Notes: generated from the letters alone by a model not told the origin. 64,000 nucleotides of DNA from JAVBJV01 sp031546815 (GCA_031546815.1 JAVBJV010000007.1:1-64000), one strand, 5' to 3'. Positions 51,437 through 60,216 are shown, numbered from the stretch's first letter. Numbers and translations: made by a program.

Positions 51437-52035
51437 CTAAGTGTTTCCGAGCAGAACTTCAGCCTGATCGCTCATCAGACTGACGTAGCGGTTGGTGACC
51501 ACGGCCAGGAACACGCCTACGACAATAAAGCTGATGGCCAGTGTCAGCGAGAAGGTCCTGTTCCCGGGGCAGTTGGTGATCGGGCGCACGCCGAGGACCA
51601 GCAGATACAGCCCGTATCCCGCCGCTGGCAGGATCAGCCACCCGAAGGCGGGCAGGACCAGAACGATGCTGCTGATCCAGATCGGGGTGAGGCGTATACA
51701 ACCAGCTTCAGCGGGCCGACGACATCTGTCGCGTTGCCGGATTTGGGGATGATCAACTGGATGATCTTCGCCATGACGATCAGCATGGCCAGACCGTAGA
51801 CATAGCTGACGACTGCCCAGATCAGGCCTGTGGATGGCGATGTTCGGATCGTGAAGCCGTCATACTCGAAACCGGTGATCGTCTGCCCGATAAACCCGCC
51901 GATCGCTGGGATGAGGGCCAGAATCGCGGCGTAGCCGAGATACAGCGATTTGATGCTCGCGGCTTCCCCGGCGATGACCGGCCATTCGGTTCCGGGGGAA
52001 GACAGGATCCGCCCGACGCGTGCGACAAGATGCAT
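51437..52035 (-). pseudogene. Frameshifted Yip1-family membrane protein
   Basis: Starts at ATG 52035 (GGAGGA 11 nt upstream) and reads in frame through VARVGRILSSPGTEWPVIAG, three helices and GPLKLVVYAS, then hits an early stop at 51634 after a frame change. Shifting by one base near 51687-51694 restores TPIWISSIVLVLPAFGWLIL, GYGLYLLVLGVRPI and a last helix to a stop at 51437. This continuation aligns with LVYAGTPGMLAAIFG in the intact paralogue at 52123. A single missing base after TACGCCTC explains it. It is either a recent pseudogene or a sequencing error; the downstream part shows no other damage. Confidence 0.8.
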
Positions 52036-52073
52036 GGAATTAAAAGTCCTCCGAGGGCACTTCTGGCCAACAA

Positions 52074-52098
52074 AAAAGGCCCCGTGAAGGGGCCTTTT
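52074..52098 (-). terminator. Terminator of the intact Yip1 gene
   Basis: Minus-strand AAAAGGCCCC, loop TTCAC, GGGGCCTTTT plus two more T; 10-bp perfect stem, 25 nt after the stop at 52123. Confidence 0.92.
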
Positions 52099-52122
52099 GC
52101 AGATACCGCTAAAGCGAGAAGA

Positions 52123-52587
52123 TCAACCGATCTTCTTCGCCATTACCGGCCAGCCCAGATACAGCAGATACAGGCCATAGACCGAGGCGACCAGCTGGAT
52201 CAGGCTGCCAATGGCACCGAGGCTGATAATGCCCAGCAGGCCAAAAATTGCGGCCAGCATGCCCGGCGTACCGGCATAGACCAGATATTTTGCGGCAGAG
52301 ATAAAGCTGATCTCGTAACCGAACTTCGGAGCCACGATTTCGATGAGCTTGGCGATCAGCAAGACGCCAATGACATAGCCGATCAGCACAGTCAGAGCGC
52401 CCGTGATCCCATTGACCGGGAGACCGGCCAGCAAGAAGACGATCAGCGATACGGCGGCAGGAATCGCGGCCAGAATCAGCCCGTAACCCAGAAACAGCTG
52501 CTTGATGTCCGTCTGTTCAGCCGCGATGACGGGCCATTCGGTTTTGGGGGAGAGCAGGATCCCCTTCACGCGTGCAATAATATCCAT
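52123..52587 (-). CDS. Yip1-family membrane protein
   Basis: 154 aa with four to five membrane helices. MDIIARVKGILLSPKTEWPV is the Yip1-domain start (WPVIAAE), followed by VLIGYVIGVLLIAKLIEIVA, KFGYEISFISAAKYLVYAGT and GLYLLYLGWPVM. These bacterial proteins have no established function. It is upstream of and about 40-45% identical by eye to the frameshifted copy at 51437-52035; the pair arose by tandem duplication. A terminator separates them, so each has its own transcript. Confidence 0.82.
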   Translation of the reverse strand: MDIIARVKGILLSPKTEWPVIAAEQTDIKQLFLGYGLILAAIPAAVSLIVFLLAGLPVNGITGALTVLIGYVIGVLLIAKLIEIVAPKFGYEISFISAAKYLVYAGTPGMLAAIFGLLGIISLGAIGSLIQLVASVYGLYLLYLGWPVMAKKIG

Positions 52588-52926
52588 GAGACTAAGCGCC
52601 TTCCAAAGAAACCTGCATTATCTGCACCGGGATTTCTGCGGAAAAACAGCTGGTGGTAGAATGCAAGTCGTGAGTGTTGTGCCCCCCAATACAGAACATC
52701 TATGATTGGGGGCAAGGCTGGAATACAAAAAAATGAAAAAAATGTTACGCGTAACTGCTCTTTTTACACGTAACCTCTTGCTGGGATACCAATAGCCCCT
52801 AAGGACTTGCCTTTCCCCCCCGTTCAGCCTAGGTTCCGTCCAACAACACATCTTCCGGACGAGACGGGGGGTGGCCTTAACCGGCCGCCTTTTTTGTTTT
52901 CCGGATGGTTTCAATACGGACAAGCC
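52588..52926 (+). promoter_or_regulatory. Gene-free leader of the rimP-nusA-infB operon
   Basis: 339 nt without a credible gene. In order it holds a GCCCCC(C)AAT/ATTGGGGGC hairpin (52681-52713), an AT-rich stretch, a perfect 12-bp palindrome GTTACGCGTAAC (52744-52755) with a further CGTAAC half-site at about 52769, and a terminator-like hairpin just before rimP. It probably includes the operon promoter, though I could not fix -35 and -10 boxes. Confidence 0.5.
52870..52895 (+). terminator. Terminator-like hairpin (possible attenuator) before rimP
   Basis: GGTGGCC, loop TTAACC, GGCCGCC (one G-T pair) followed by TTTTTT and, after a G, TTTT. It lies 32 nt upstream of the rimP start, in the 5' leader, where a premature terminator would control the operon. 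An upstream CGTCC/GGACG pairing (about 52838-52863) could compete. Confidence 0.6.
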
Positions 52927-53481
52927 GTGACCGAAGACGATCTGCCCAATACCGACCCGACCAGCACCGACCTGAACGCCCATACCGGCCTCGACGCCCG
53001 GATCGCAGCCCTTGTTGCGCCGACGTTGACCGATATGGGGTATGAACTCGTGCGCGTGCAGATCATGGGCCGCGAACGGCCGACCGTGCAGATCATGGCT
53101 GACCGGGCCGATGGCGCGCAGATCGCCGTGGAAGACTGCGAGGCGATCAGCCACGCCGTCTCCGCTGTGCTCGATGTGGCCGACCCGATCAAGTCTGAAT
53201 GGTCGCTGGAAATCTCGTCTGCGGGGATCGACCGTCCGCTGACGCGGGTGAAGGACTGGGTGCGTTTTGCCGGACATCTGGCGCGCGCCGAAATGCTGGT
53301 GCCAGTGGATGGGCGCAAGCGCATCAACGGCATTATTCTGGGGGCCGACGAACACGCCGCGCATATGCGGCTGGACGACGGTACCGACATCAGCCTGCCG
53401 CTGGCCGATCTGCGCCGCGCCAAGCTGATCCTGACCGACGAACTCATTGCGGCCACAAGCGCCGACAAACCGGGGAACTGA
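52927..53481 (+). CDS. rimP: Ribosome maturation factor RimP
   Basis: Needed for 30S subunit maturation. 184 aa from GTG 52927; the open frame to 52807 is not family sequence. ALVAPTLTDMGYELVRVQIM begins the RimP N-domain; AVEDCEAISHAVSAVLDVAD and LEISSAGIDRPLTRVKDWVR are the strongly conserved core, the latter containing the SPGxdRPL-type motif. The C-domain is the small SH3-like barrel. First gene of rimP-nusA-ylxR-infB-rbfA, the standard bacterial order. Confidence 0.93.
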   Translation: MTEDDLPNTDPTSTDLNAHTGLDARIAALVAPTLTDMGYELVRVQIMGRERPTVQIMADRADGAQIAVEDCEAISHAVSAVLDVADPIKSEWSLEISSAGIDRPLTRVKDWVRFAGHLARAEMLVPVDGRKRINGIILGADEHAAHMRLDDGTDISLPLADLRRAKLILTDELIAATSADKPGN

Positions 53482-53484
53482 CCG

Positions 53485-55005
53485 ATGGACCACATAATCG
53501 CCCGACCCGAATTGCTGCAGGTCGCCGATGCTGTCGCCCGCGAGAAGAACATCGAGCGCGAAGACGTGCTGGACGCGATGGAGCAGGCCATGAGCAAGGC
53601 CGGCCGCGCAAAATACGGGCACGAAAAGGACATCCGCGCGACGATCGACCGCAAGAACGGTCATGTCGAACTCTCGCGCTGGACCGAAGCGGTCGAAGTT
53701 GTTGAGAACGAAGCGACGCAGATGGACGTCAACATCGCGCGCAAGTTCAAGCCGGAAATCAATGTCGGCGAACACATCGTCGATCCGCTGCCCCCGATCG
53801 ATTTCGGGCGCATCGCAGCGCAGACCGCCAAGCAGGTGATCGTGCAGCGCGTGCGTGAATACGAACGTCGCAAGCAGTTCGAGGAATTCAAGGACCGCGT
53901 GGGCGAAATCGTCAACGGGACCGTCAAGCGTGCCGAATACGGCAACCTGATGATCGATCTGGGTCGATCGGAAGCCTTGCTGCGCCGCGACGAACTGATT
54001 GCACGCGAAAGTTTCCGCACCGGGGACCGTGTGCGCGCCTATATCTACGACGTGCGCGAAGAACAGAAGGGGCCGCAGATCTTCCTGTCGCGCACTCATC
54101 CGGGCTTCCTTGCCAAGCTGTTCGCGCAGGAAGTGCCAGAAATCTACGACGGCATCATCGAGATCAAGGCCGTCTCGCGCGATCCGGGTAGCCGTGCTAA
54201 GATGGCTGTCATCAGTCGCGATGCCTCGATCGATCCGGTCGGTGCGTGCGTGGGGATGCGCGGTTCGCGCGTGCAGGCGGTGGTTGCCGAACTGCAGGGC
54301 GAAAAGATCGACATCATCCCCTGGTCGGCACAGGCCGCGACGTTCATCGTGAACGCGCTGGCGCCCGCCGAAGTCAGCAAGGTTGTGCTCGACGACGACG
54401 GTAAGCGCGTTGAAGTTGTGGTGCCGGACGACCAGCTCTCGCTGGCGATCGGTCGTCGCGGACAGAACGTGCGTCTGGCCAGCCAGCTGACGCGCTGGGA
54501 CATCGATATTCTGACGGAAGCTGAAGAAAGCGAACGCCGCCAGGAAGAATACCGCAAGCGCACTGGCCTGTTCCAGGAAGCGATGGACGTGGACGATATG
54601 ATCGCCGGCCTGCTGGTGACCGAAGGCTTCACGACGGTAGAGGAAATTGCCTTCATCGATCCGGAAGAACTGGCCGAGATCGAGGGCTTCGACGAAAACG
54701 TGGCAGGCGAACTGATCCGCCGCGCCGAAGCATTCCTGGTCAAGCGCGACGAGGAAATGCAGGACAAGCGCCGCGATCTTGGCGTGGCCGACGAGATTGC
54801 CGCCATCGAGACCCTGACACCGGCGATGCTGGTGCAGCTGGGCGAGAAGGGCGTGAAGACTCTGGACGACCTGGCCGATCTGGCGGGCGACGAACTGATC
54901 GAGATCGTCGGCGCGGACGCTATGGACGAAGAAACAGCGAACGACATCATCATGGCGGCGCGTGCGCACTGGTTTGATGGTGAAGACGAAGGAACGAAGG
55001 CCTGA
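53485..55005 (+). CDS. nusA: Transcription termination/antitermination factor NusA
   Basis: Binds RNA polymerase and nascent RNA, modulating pausing, termination and antitermination. 506 aa. N-terminal RNAP-binding domain (residues 1-125), S1 domain (about 130-200, GEIVNGTVKRAEYGNLMIDL), two KH domains (about 205-345) with GMRGSRVQAVVAELQGEKID and IGRRGQNVRLASQLTRWDID, and two C-terminal acidic repeats (ELAEIEGFDENVAGELIRRA and DDLADLAGDELIEIVG). Complete. It begins 3 nt after the rimP stop. Confidence 0.97.
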   Translation: MDHIIARPELLQVADAVAREKNIEREDVLDAMEQAMSKAGRAKYGHEKDIRATIDRKNGHVELSRWTEAVEVVENEATQMDVNIARKFKPEINVGEHIVDPLPPIDFGRIAAQTAKQVIVQRVREYERRKQFEEFKDRVGEIVNGTVKRAEYGNLMIDLGRSEALLRRDELIARESFRTGDRVRAYIYDVREEQKGPQIFLSRTHPGFLAKLFAQEVPEIYDGIIEIKAVSRDPGSRAKMAVISRDASIDPVGACVGMRGSRVQAVVAELQGEKIDIIPWSAQAATFIVNALAPAEVSKVVLDDDGKRVEVVVPDDQLSLAIGRRGQNVRLASQLTRWDIDILTEAEESERRQEEYRKRTGLFQEAMDVDDMIAGLLVTEGFTTVEEIAFIDPEELAEIEGFDENVAGELIRRAEAFLVKRDEEMQDKRRDLGVADEIAAIETLTPAMLVQLGEKGVKTLDDLADLAGDELIEIVGADAMDEETANDIIMAARAHWFDGEDEGTKA

Positions 55006-55652
55006 GCGATAACCCTGACGACGACCTGCCCGATGACGACCTGACCGGGGACGCCCCCGAGGAAACCGGCCCGCTGCGGCGGTGCATGGTAACGCGGGAG
55101 CGCCTGCCGAAGGAGAAGATGCTGCGGTTTGTAGTGTCTCCGGACCGGCTGGTGGTGCCCGATCTGGCAGAAAAGCTGCCGGGGCGGGGAATGTGGTTGA
55201 GTGCGAAGGCCGATGTGATAGAAACCGCACAGAAGCGTGGCGCCTTTGCCAGGGGCGCGCGCGGTGCGGTGACGGTGCCAGCTGATCTTGTTGCGATGAT
55301 CGATCGCGGCCTGTCACGGCGAATTGTTGAACTGCTGGGCTTCGCAAGGCGAGCCGGGCAGACGGTGGCGGGTTTCGAGAAAGCCCGCGAATGGCTTGTA
55401 TCCGGGCGTGCTGGGCTGATTGTCCAGGCATCGGATGGCAGCGTCGACGAGCGTGCGCGCTTTGTCGGCGGACGAGATATCCCGGTGGCGTCGCCGCTGC
55501 CGGGGGATGAACTCGGCGCGGCATTTGGTCGCGACCGGGCAGTACATGTAGCGGTTGCCAAAGGCCATCTGGCCGCGGCGATTGCAGTTGAAGCGGATCG
55601 TCTGGCGGGTTTGCGCCAGATTGAAGGACACGGGGTTCGGACGAAGGCATGA
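55002..55652 (+). CDS. YlxR-L7Ae fusion RNA-binding protein, probable CTG start
   Basis: An N-terminal YlxR (DUF448) domain is fused to an L7Ae/L30e-like domain. YlxR contains the RRCMVTRERLPKEKMLRFVV segment, PDLAEKLPGRGMWLSA and AQKRGAFARGARG. From about residue 105 the L7Ae part reads LLGFARRAGQTVAGFEKARE and GRAGLIVQASDGS. The conserved RRC lies before the first ATG (55086), so that ATG cannot be the true start. No ATG, GTG or TTG occurs upstream in frame. CTG 55002 overlaps the nusA stop (CTGA) and has AAGGA 8 nt upstream; 216 aa result, including an acidic N-terminus. The fusion is normal in alphaproteobacteria. Confidence 0.85.
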   Translation: MSDNPDDDLPDDDLTGDAPEETGPLRRCMVTRERLPKEKMLRFVVSPDRLVVPDLAEKLPGRGMWLSAKADVIETAQKRGAFARGARGAVTVPADLVAMIDRGLSRRIVELLGFARRAGQTVAGFEKAREWLVSGRAGLIVQASDGSVDERARFVGGRDIPVASPLPGDELGAAFGRDRAVHVAVAKGHLAAAIAVEADRLAGLRQIEGHGVRTKA

Positions 55653-58531
55653 CCGACGAGAAAGACACGGGTAAGGGCCGCCTCTCGCTGCGCCCCGCGG
55701 GGCGGTTGGAGCTTGGGAAGACCGTGGATGCCGGATCCGTGCGCCAGAGCTTCAGCCACGGCCGCTCCAAGGTTGTGCAGGTCGAGGTGCGCAAGAAACG
55801 TGGTCCCGCAGCCGCCGGTGAACCCGGAACGGCAGCGACACCCGCCGCGGGGGCCAAGCCGGCCACACCGCGCGCGGCCAAGTCGGCCACGACCAGTGCT
55901 GGCGGCCGGGCGCTCTCCGCGTCCGAGATCGCCACGCGCCAGCGCGTGCTGGTCGAGCAGCAGAAAGAACAGGAACGCCGCGAAGTCGAACGTCGCGAGC
56001 GTGAAGAACAGCTGAAGATCCTCTCGGCGGCTGAAGAAGCGCGCCAGAAGGCCGAAGCCGAAGCCCGCCGGGCCGAGGAAGACGCCGCGCGCAAGGCTGA
56101 AGAAGCCAACCGCAAAGTGCAGGAAGCTGCACAGCCGGCGGCGAGTGCCACGACGGAAGACGCGCCAGCATCTCGTGGCAGCGAAGTTCCGGCCCGTGCC
56201 GTGCCGCCGCGTCCCTCGGCGGATCGTGGTGCGCCGGTTGACCGTGGTGGGTATCAGGGTGCCCGCACGGGTACCGGTGGTGCACCTCGTACGGGTGGCT
56301 ATCAGGGTAATAACCCGCGTCCGGCAGGTGGTGCTGCTGGTGCACCGCGCACCGGTGGGTATCAGGGTAACAACCCGCGTCCGGCTGGTGCCGCTGGTGC
56401 ACCGCGCACGGGTGGGTATCAGGGCAACAACCCGCGTCCGGGTGGGCCCGGGGCTGCGCGAACTCCGGGGGCTCCGTCGTCCGATCTGTCGGCGACGCTG
56501 CGTCTGGCAGCGCGCGGTCGTGAAGAACCGGCTTTCTCGGACGATCGTCCCCGCCGCAGTGTCGGTGGTGCACCAGCTGCGAAGAAGCCCGTTGTTCCTG
56601 CCCCGAAGAAGGGTCTGCAGCCCGATGATCGTCGCCGTCCCGGCCGCATCGACGTGCAGGCCGCGATCGAGGGTGACGACGAGAAGAGCCGCAGCCTCGC
56701 CTCGGTGCGGCGTGCGCGCGAACGCGAACGCCGCCAGCAGGAGCTGGACCGTCTGCGTGGCAACCAGATCAACGTCGTCCGCGACGTGATCATCCCCGAC
56801 GTGATCACCGTGCAGGAGCTCGCCAACCGTATGGCGGCGGGTACCGGTTCGGTCGTGAAGTCGCTGATGAAGATGGGCGTGATGGCCACGGCGACTCAGG
56901 CGCTGGATGCCGACACCGCCGAACTGGTGGCACAGGAATTCGGGCACCGCGTGAAGCGCGTGTCGGAAAGCGACGTCGAACAGGGTCTGGAAGGTGTGCT
57001 GGATATCGACACCGATCTGGAAACCCGTCCGCCGGTCGTCACCATTATGGGTCACGTCGATCACGGCAAGACCAGCCTGCTGGATGCCCTGCGTCGGACC
57101 GACGTTGCGGCGCGCGAAGCAGGCGGGATCACGCAGCATATCGGCGCGTATCAGGTGACGTTGAAGTCGGGCGCGAAGATCGCGTTCATCGACACACCGG
57201 GTCACGAAGCCTTCACCGCCATGCGTATGCGCGGCGCGAAGGTAACGGACATCGTGGTGCTGGTGGTGGCCGCCGATGACGGCGTCATGCCGCAGACGAT
57301 CGAGGCGATCCGCCATGCCAAGGCGGCGCATGTGCCGATCATCGTGGCGATCAACAAGTCCGACAAACCGGATGCCAATCCCGGCCGCGTGCGTACCGAA
57401 CTTCTCAGCCACGAAATCGTTGTGGAAGAAATGGGCGGCGACACGCAGGACGTGGAAGTTTCGGCGAAGATGGGCACCGGCCTTGAAAAGCTGGAAGAAG
57501 CCATTCTGCTGCAGGCCGAAGTTCTGGACCTGAAGGCCAACCCGAACCGTGTCGGCGAAGGCTCGGTCGTGGAAAGCCGTCTGGATCAGGGCCGCGGGCC
57601 AGTGGCCACGGTGCTGGTGCAAAAGGGCACGCTGCGCAAGGGCGACACCATCGTCGCCGGCGCCGAATGGGGCCGCGTGCGTGCGCTGGTCAACGACAAG
57701 GGCCAGCAGATTGCCGAGGCCGGTCCGTCGACTCCGGTGGAAATCCTGGGTCTGTCGGGTGTGCCGAGCGCGGGCGAACCGTTCGTGGTGGTCGAGAACG
57801 AAAAGCGTGCGCGCGAAGTTGTCGATTATCGTCAGCGTCAGCTGCGCGAGAAGGCAGCGGCCGGCCAGGCTGCGGCGCGTGGCACACTGGACCAGATGCT
57901 GGCCGCCATTCAGGCGGGCGTGCAGAAGGAAGTGGCCGTGGTTGTGAAGGCCGACGTGCAGGGCACCGCGGAAGCGCTGTCGTTCACACTGCCCAAGCAG
58001 GCCAACGACGAAGTGAAGGTGCGTGTGCTGCATAGCGCGGTCGGACAGATCACCGAGAGCGACGTGCAGCTTGCCAAGGCATCGAACGCGCTGATCGTTG
58101 CGTTCAACGTGCGTGCCACGGCGCAGGCGCGCGACCTGGCCCGTCAGGAAGGCGTGGATATCCGCTATTATTCGATCATCTATCAGGTGTCGGACGACGT
58201 GACGGAACTGGTGCGCGGTAAGACAGCGCCGAAGGCACGCGAAAACTTCCTGGGCTATGCGGAAATCCGCCAGGTGTTCGAAGTTACCAAGGCAGGCAAG
58301 ATCGCCGGTTGCCGCGTGACGGAAGGCGTGGTCAAGCGCGGTGCGGGCGTCCGCCTGCTGCGCGACAACGTGGTCATCCACACGGGCGAGCTGTCGACCC
58401 TGCGTCGCTTCAAGGACGATGTGCGCGAAGTCACCAACGGCTACGAATGCGGTATGTCGTTCGCGAACTACAGCGACATCCGCGAGGGCGACGTGATCGA
58501 GTGCTTCGAGATCGAGATGATCCCGGCCTGA
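55649..58531 (+). CDS. infB: Translation initiation factor IF-2
   Basis: GTPase that brings fMet-tRNA to the 30S subunit. 960 aa; ATG overlaps the previous stop. N-terminal residues 1-30 read RLSLRPAGRLELGKTVDAGS, then an Ala/Glu/Arg coiled coil (about 75-160). A Gly/Arg/Tyr/Asn repeat region follows (198-268). IF2 domain starts near residue 370 (VIIPDVITVQELANRMA). G1 GHVDHGKTSLLDAL is at about 468, G3 DTPGHEAF, G4 NKSDK. C-terminal domains end VIECFEIEMIPA. The repeat insert is the unusual part. Co-transcribed with nusA and rbfA. Confidence 0.96.
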   Translation: MTDEKDTGKGRLSLRPAGRLELGKTVDAGSVRQSFSHGRSKVVQVEVRKKRGPAAAGEPGTAATPAAGAKPATPRAAKSATTSAGGRALSASEIATRQRVLVEQQKEQERREVERREREEQLKILSAAEEARQKAEAEARRAEEDAARKAEEANRKVQEAAQPAASATTEDAPASRGSEVPARAVPPRPSADRGAPVDRGGYQGARTGTGGAPRTGGYQGNNPRPAGGAAGAPRTGGYQGNNPRPAGAAGAPRTGGYQGNNPRPGGPGAARTPGAPSSDLSATLRLAARGREEPAFSDDRPRRSVGGAPAAKKPVVPAPKKGLQPDDRRRPGRIDVQAAIEGDDEKSRSLASVRRARERERRQQELDRLRGNQINVVRDVIIPDVITVQELANRMAAGTGSVVKSLMKMGVMATATQALDADTAELVAQEFGHRVKRVSESDVEQGLEGVLDIDTDLETRPPVVTIMGHVDHGKTSLLDALRRTDVAAREAGGITQHIGAYQVTLKSGAKIAFIDTPGHEAFTAMRMRGAKVTDIVVLVVAADDGVMPQTIEAIRHAKAAHVPIIVAINKSDKPDANPGRVRTELLSHEIVVEEMGGDTQDVEVSAKMGTGLEKLEEAILLQAEVLDLKANPNRVGEGSVVESRLDQGRGPVATVLVQKGTLRKGDTIVAGAEWGRVRALVNDKGQQIAEAGPSTPVEILGLSGVPSAGEPFVVVENEKRAREVVDYRQRQLREKAAAGQAAARGTLDQMLAAIQAGVQKEVAVVVKADVQGTAEALSFTLPKQANDEVKVRVLHSAVGQITESDVQLAKASNALIVAFNVRATAQARDLARQEGVDIRYYSIIYQVSDDVTELVRGKTAPKARENFLGYAEIRQVFEVTKAGKIAGCRVTEGVVKRGAGVRLLRDNVVIHTGELSTLRRFKDDVREVTNGYECGMSFANYSDIREGDVIECFEIEMIPA
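56240..56452 (+). repeat. In-frame tandem repeat in infB, prion-like GGYQGNNPRP units
   Basis: Three near-identical units of 19-20 codons, each PRTGGYQGNNPRP plus an Ala/Gly spacer (residues 213-225, 233-245, 252-264), after a degenerate GGYQGARTG at 200-208. DNA between units is also nearly identical, pointing to recent slippage or unequal recombination. Confidence 0.9.
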
Positions 58532-58541
58532 GGATCGTAGC

Positions 58542-58955
58542 ATGGTGAAGCACACGTCAGCTGAAGGGCCTACTCAGCGTCAGTTGCGCGTGGCGGAGGA
58601 AATCCGCCACGTGCTGTCAGGCGTGTTCGCGCGGCGCGAGTTCAACAATCCCGAACTGGCCGACGCGAACGTGACGGTCACGGAAGTGCGCACCTCGCCG
58701 GACCTGAAGCACGCGACGGTATTCGTCACGCGGCTTGGGCGTTCGGATGTGGATGTGCTGCTGCCTTCGCTGAAGCGGGTCTCGCCGTATCTGCGGCGCG
58801 AAGTGGCGCGCGTGATGCGTTTGCGTTACGCGCCGGAACTGCATTTCCAGCCCGATACGGCGCTGGATTACGCAATGCAGATCGACAAGGCGATGCGCGC
58901 CCCGGAAGTGCAGCGTGATCTGGCCAGCGCCAAGGAAAAGCCAGACGGCGAGTAA
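58542..58955 (+). CDS. rbfA: Ribosome-binding factor A
   Basis: 30S assembly and cold-shock factor. 137 aa; RQLRVAEEIRHVLSGVFARR starts the KH-like fold, then VTVTEVRTSPDLKHATVFVT and PYLRREVARVMRLRYAPELH with FQPDTALDY, all canonical. Starts 10 nt after infB with normal operon order. The C-terminal tail is short and charged. A hairpin downstream separates it from a gene on the other strand. Confidence 0.95.
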   Translation: MVKHTSAEGPTQRQLRVAEEIRHVLSGVFARREFNNPELADANVTVTEVRTSPDLKHATVFVTRLGRSDVDVLLPSLKRVSPYLRREVARVMRLRYAPELHFQPDTALDYAMQIDKAMRAPEVQRDLASAKEKPDGE

Positions 58956-58992
58956 CGCTGAACAGTTCAGGCACCACGTATGCACTTGAGAC

Positions 58993-59032
58993 GGAATAAT
59001 ATCCCGATGAGTGCCTATCGGAATATTATTCC
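58993..59032. terminator. AT-rich inverted repeat between rbfA and ATPase gene
   Basis: GGAATAATAT-C-CCGAT and ATCGG-A-ATATTATTCC pair with one mismatch across an 8-nt loop. It overlaps the last codons of the ATPase gene and lies 38 nt after rbfA. It is probably a bidirectional stop signal; the AT content is striking against the local GC. Confidence 0.6.
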
Positions 59033-60216
59033 ATAACGACAGAAAAATCCGGTATGATCCGTCTCATAAACTCGTCAAATAGCGGCACGGTGAATGCATT
59101 ATCGCCATGCGCCGGACTATAGAGCATTCCTTTTTTGATAAGACTGTCCCGCACTGGGCCAAGCTGGCGAACTTTCTTGCCAAGAAGGTCTGCGACTTCA
59201 CCAGATCGATGCACTCCCGGCCCCAGTTCAGCCAAAGCACGCATGTAGCGCTTTTCAGATGGCGTCAGGCGATCAAAGCGCACACGAAAGAAGCTTGCAT
59301 CCAGTTCTGCCAATGCAGTAAGCGCCGCCTGAATTACATCAGATTTCTGGATTGGCGAAACCTCAGCGATGTCCCAGCTGTGCTTGCCCCATTCCTGTAG
59401 AAAGTAAGGATATCCGTGCGTCTGCTCGATGATCTCTGTAACGGCGCCTTCTACAATCTCGGCTCCCTCATGCTGGATCGGAAGAACCACAGCATTGCGG
59501 GCAGCAGCCGGATCAAGTTTATCGATGGGTACGAATTCAAACAGACGCTCGGCATAGGATTTGGCGCGACCCATCTGTGCCAGCAATTGGGGCAAACCTG
59601 CCGCCATCATAGTGACCGGTAGTTGCGCCTGCGCCGTTGCATGCAATGCCCCGATTAGCGAAGCGAGCTGATCCTCGGGAACATACTGTAATTCATCGAT
59701 AAATAGTACAAGGGCTGTACCCCCTGAATGTGCTGCTTTACCAACAGCAACAAGCAGCTCGGTCAGATCAAGATCAAGATCGCCACTATCAGCCACACCA
59801 ATCTCGGGCTTCAGTTCGATTGCTACTTCAATATCATCGTACTTTGCCTTGAGCTTTATAAAGCTGGCTAATGCCTGCCATGCACGCTGTCCAAGATCTT
59901 TGGCAGCTTCGATCCGATCAAGCTCAATCAAAGCCTTGCGCAGTACGGGCACCAGCATGGCCGGAAGTGAGCGCTTTTCGGGTGCTTCAATCCGGGCCGT
60001 TATAATTTTCCGGGCTTCGGCTTCATTGCGGATTCTTTCAAGCAGGACGGTTTTTCCAACCCCTCGCAATCCGTACAGAATGAAGCTGCGAGCAGCACGA
60101 CCAGCACGTATCCGATCGAGCGCGATTTCGGCCCGCGTCACCAATTCGTCGCGTCCCGCCAGTTCCGGAGGGCGAATCCCGGCTCCAGGGGCAAAAGGGT
60201 TTTTCCGTGGATCCAT
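59026..60216 (-). CDS. AAA/STAND-like ATPase with C-terminal winged helix
   Basis: 396 aa from ATG 60216. Walker A ILYGLRGVGKTVLLERI (about residue 50) and Walker B ALVLFIDELQYV, with sensor-like TMMAAGLPQLLAQMG, match the archaeal-ATPase/ORC-like branch of AAA proteins. The C-terminal part (about residue 300 onward) has a winged helix (LTPSEKRYMRALAELGPG, then GEVADLLGKKV). These proteins often accompany mobile or defence modules, but no partner gene is present. GC here is about 48-52% by eye against 63% nearby, and the gene has no good ribosome site (CCTCC precedes it), consistent with acquisition by transfer. Confidence 0.75.
   Translation of the reverse strand: MDPRKNPFAPGAGIRPPELAGRDELVTRAEIALDRIRAGRAARSFILYGLRGVGKTVLLERIRNEAEARKIITARIEAPEKRSLPAMLVPVLRKALIELDRIEAAKDLGQRAWQALASFIKLKAKYDDIEVAIELKPEIGVADSGDLDLDLTELLVAVGKAAHSGGTALVLFIDELQYVPEDQLASLIGALHATAQAQLPVTMMAAGLPQLLAQMGRAKSYAERLFEFVPIDKLDPAAARNAVVLPIQHEGAEIVEGAVTEIIEQTHGYPYFLQEWGKHSWDIAEVSPIQKSDVIQAALTALAELDASFFRVRFDRLTPSEKRYMRALAELGPGVHRSGEVADLLGKKVRQLGPVRDSLIKKGMLYSPAHGDNAFTVPLFDEFMRRIIPDFSVVME

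Noticed and set aside
56240..56452. CRISPR-like array in the repeats at infB
   Set aside because: Repeats are in frame, encode GGYQGNNPRP, lack variable spacers and have no cas genes nearby.
52618..58555. Very long minus-strand open frames (1177 and 1201 codons) opposite nusA, ylxR and infB
   Set aside because: They read low-complexity His/Arg/Gln/Asp-rich protein with no motif and lie exactly antisense to firmly identified genes; they result from high GC at third codon positions.
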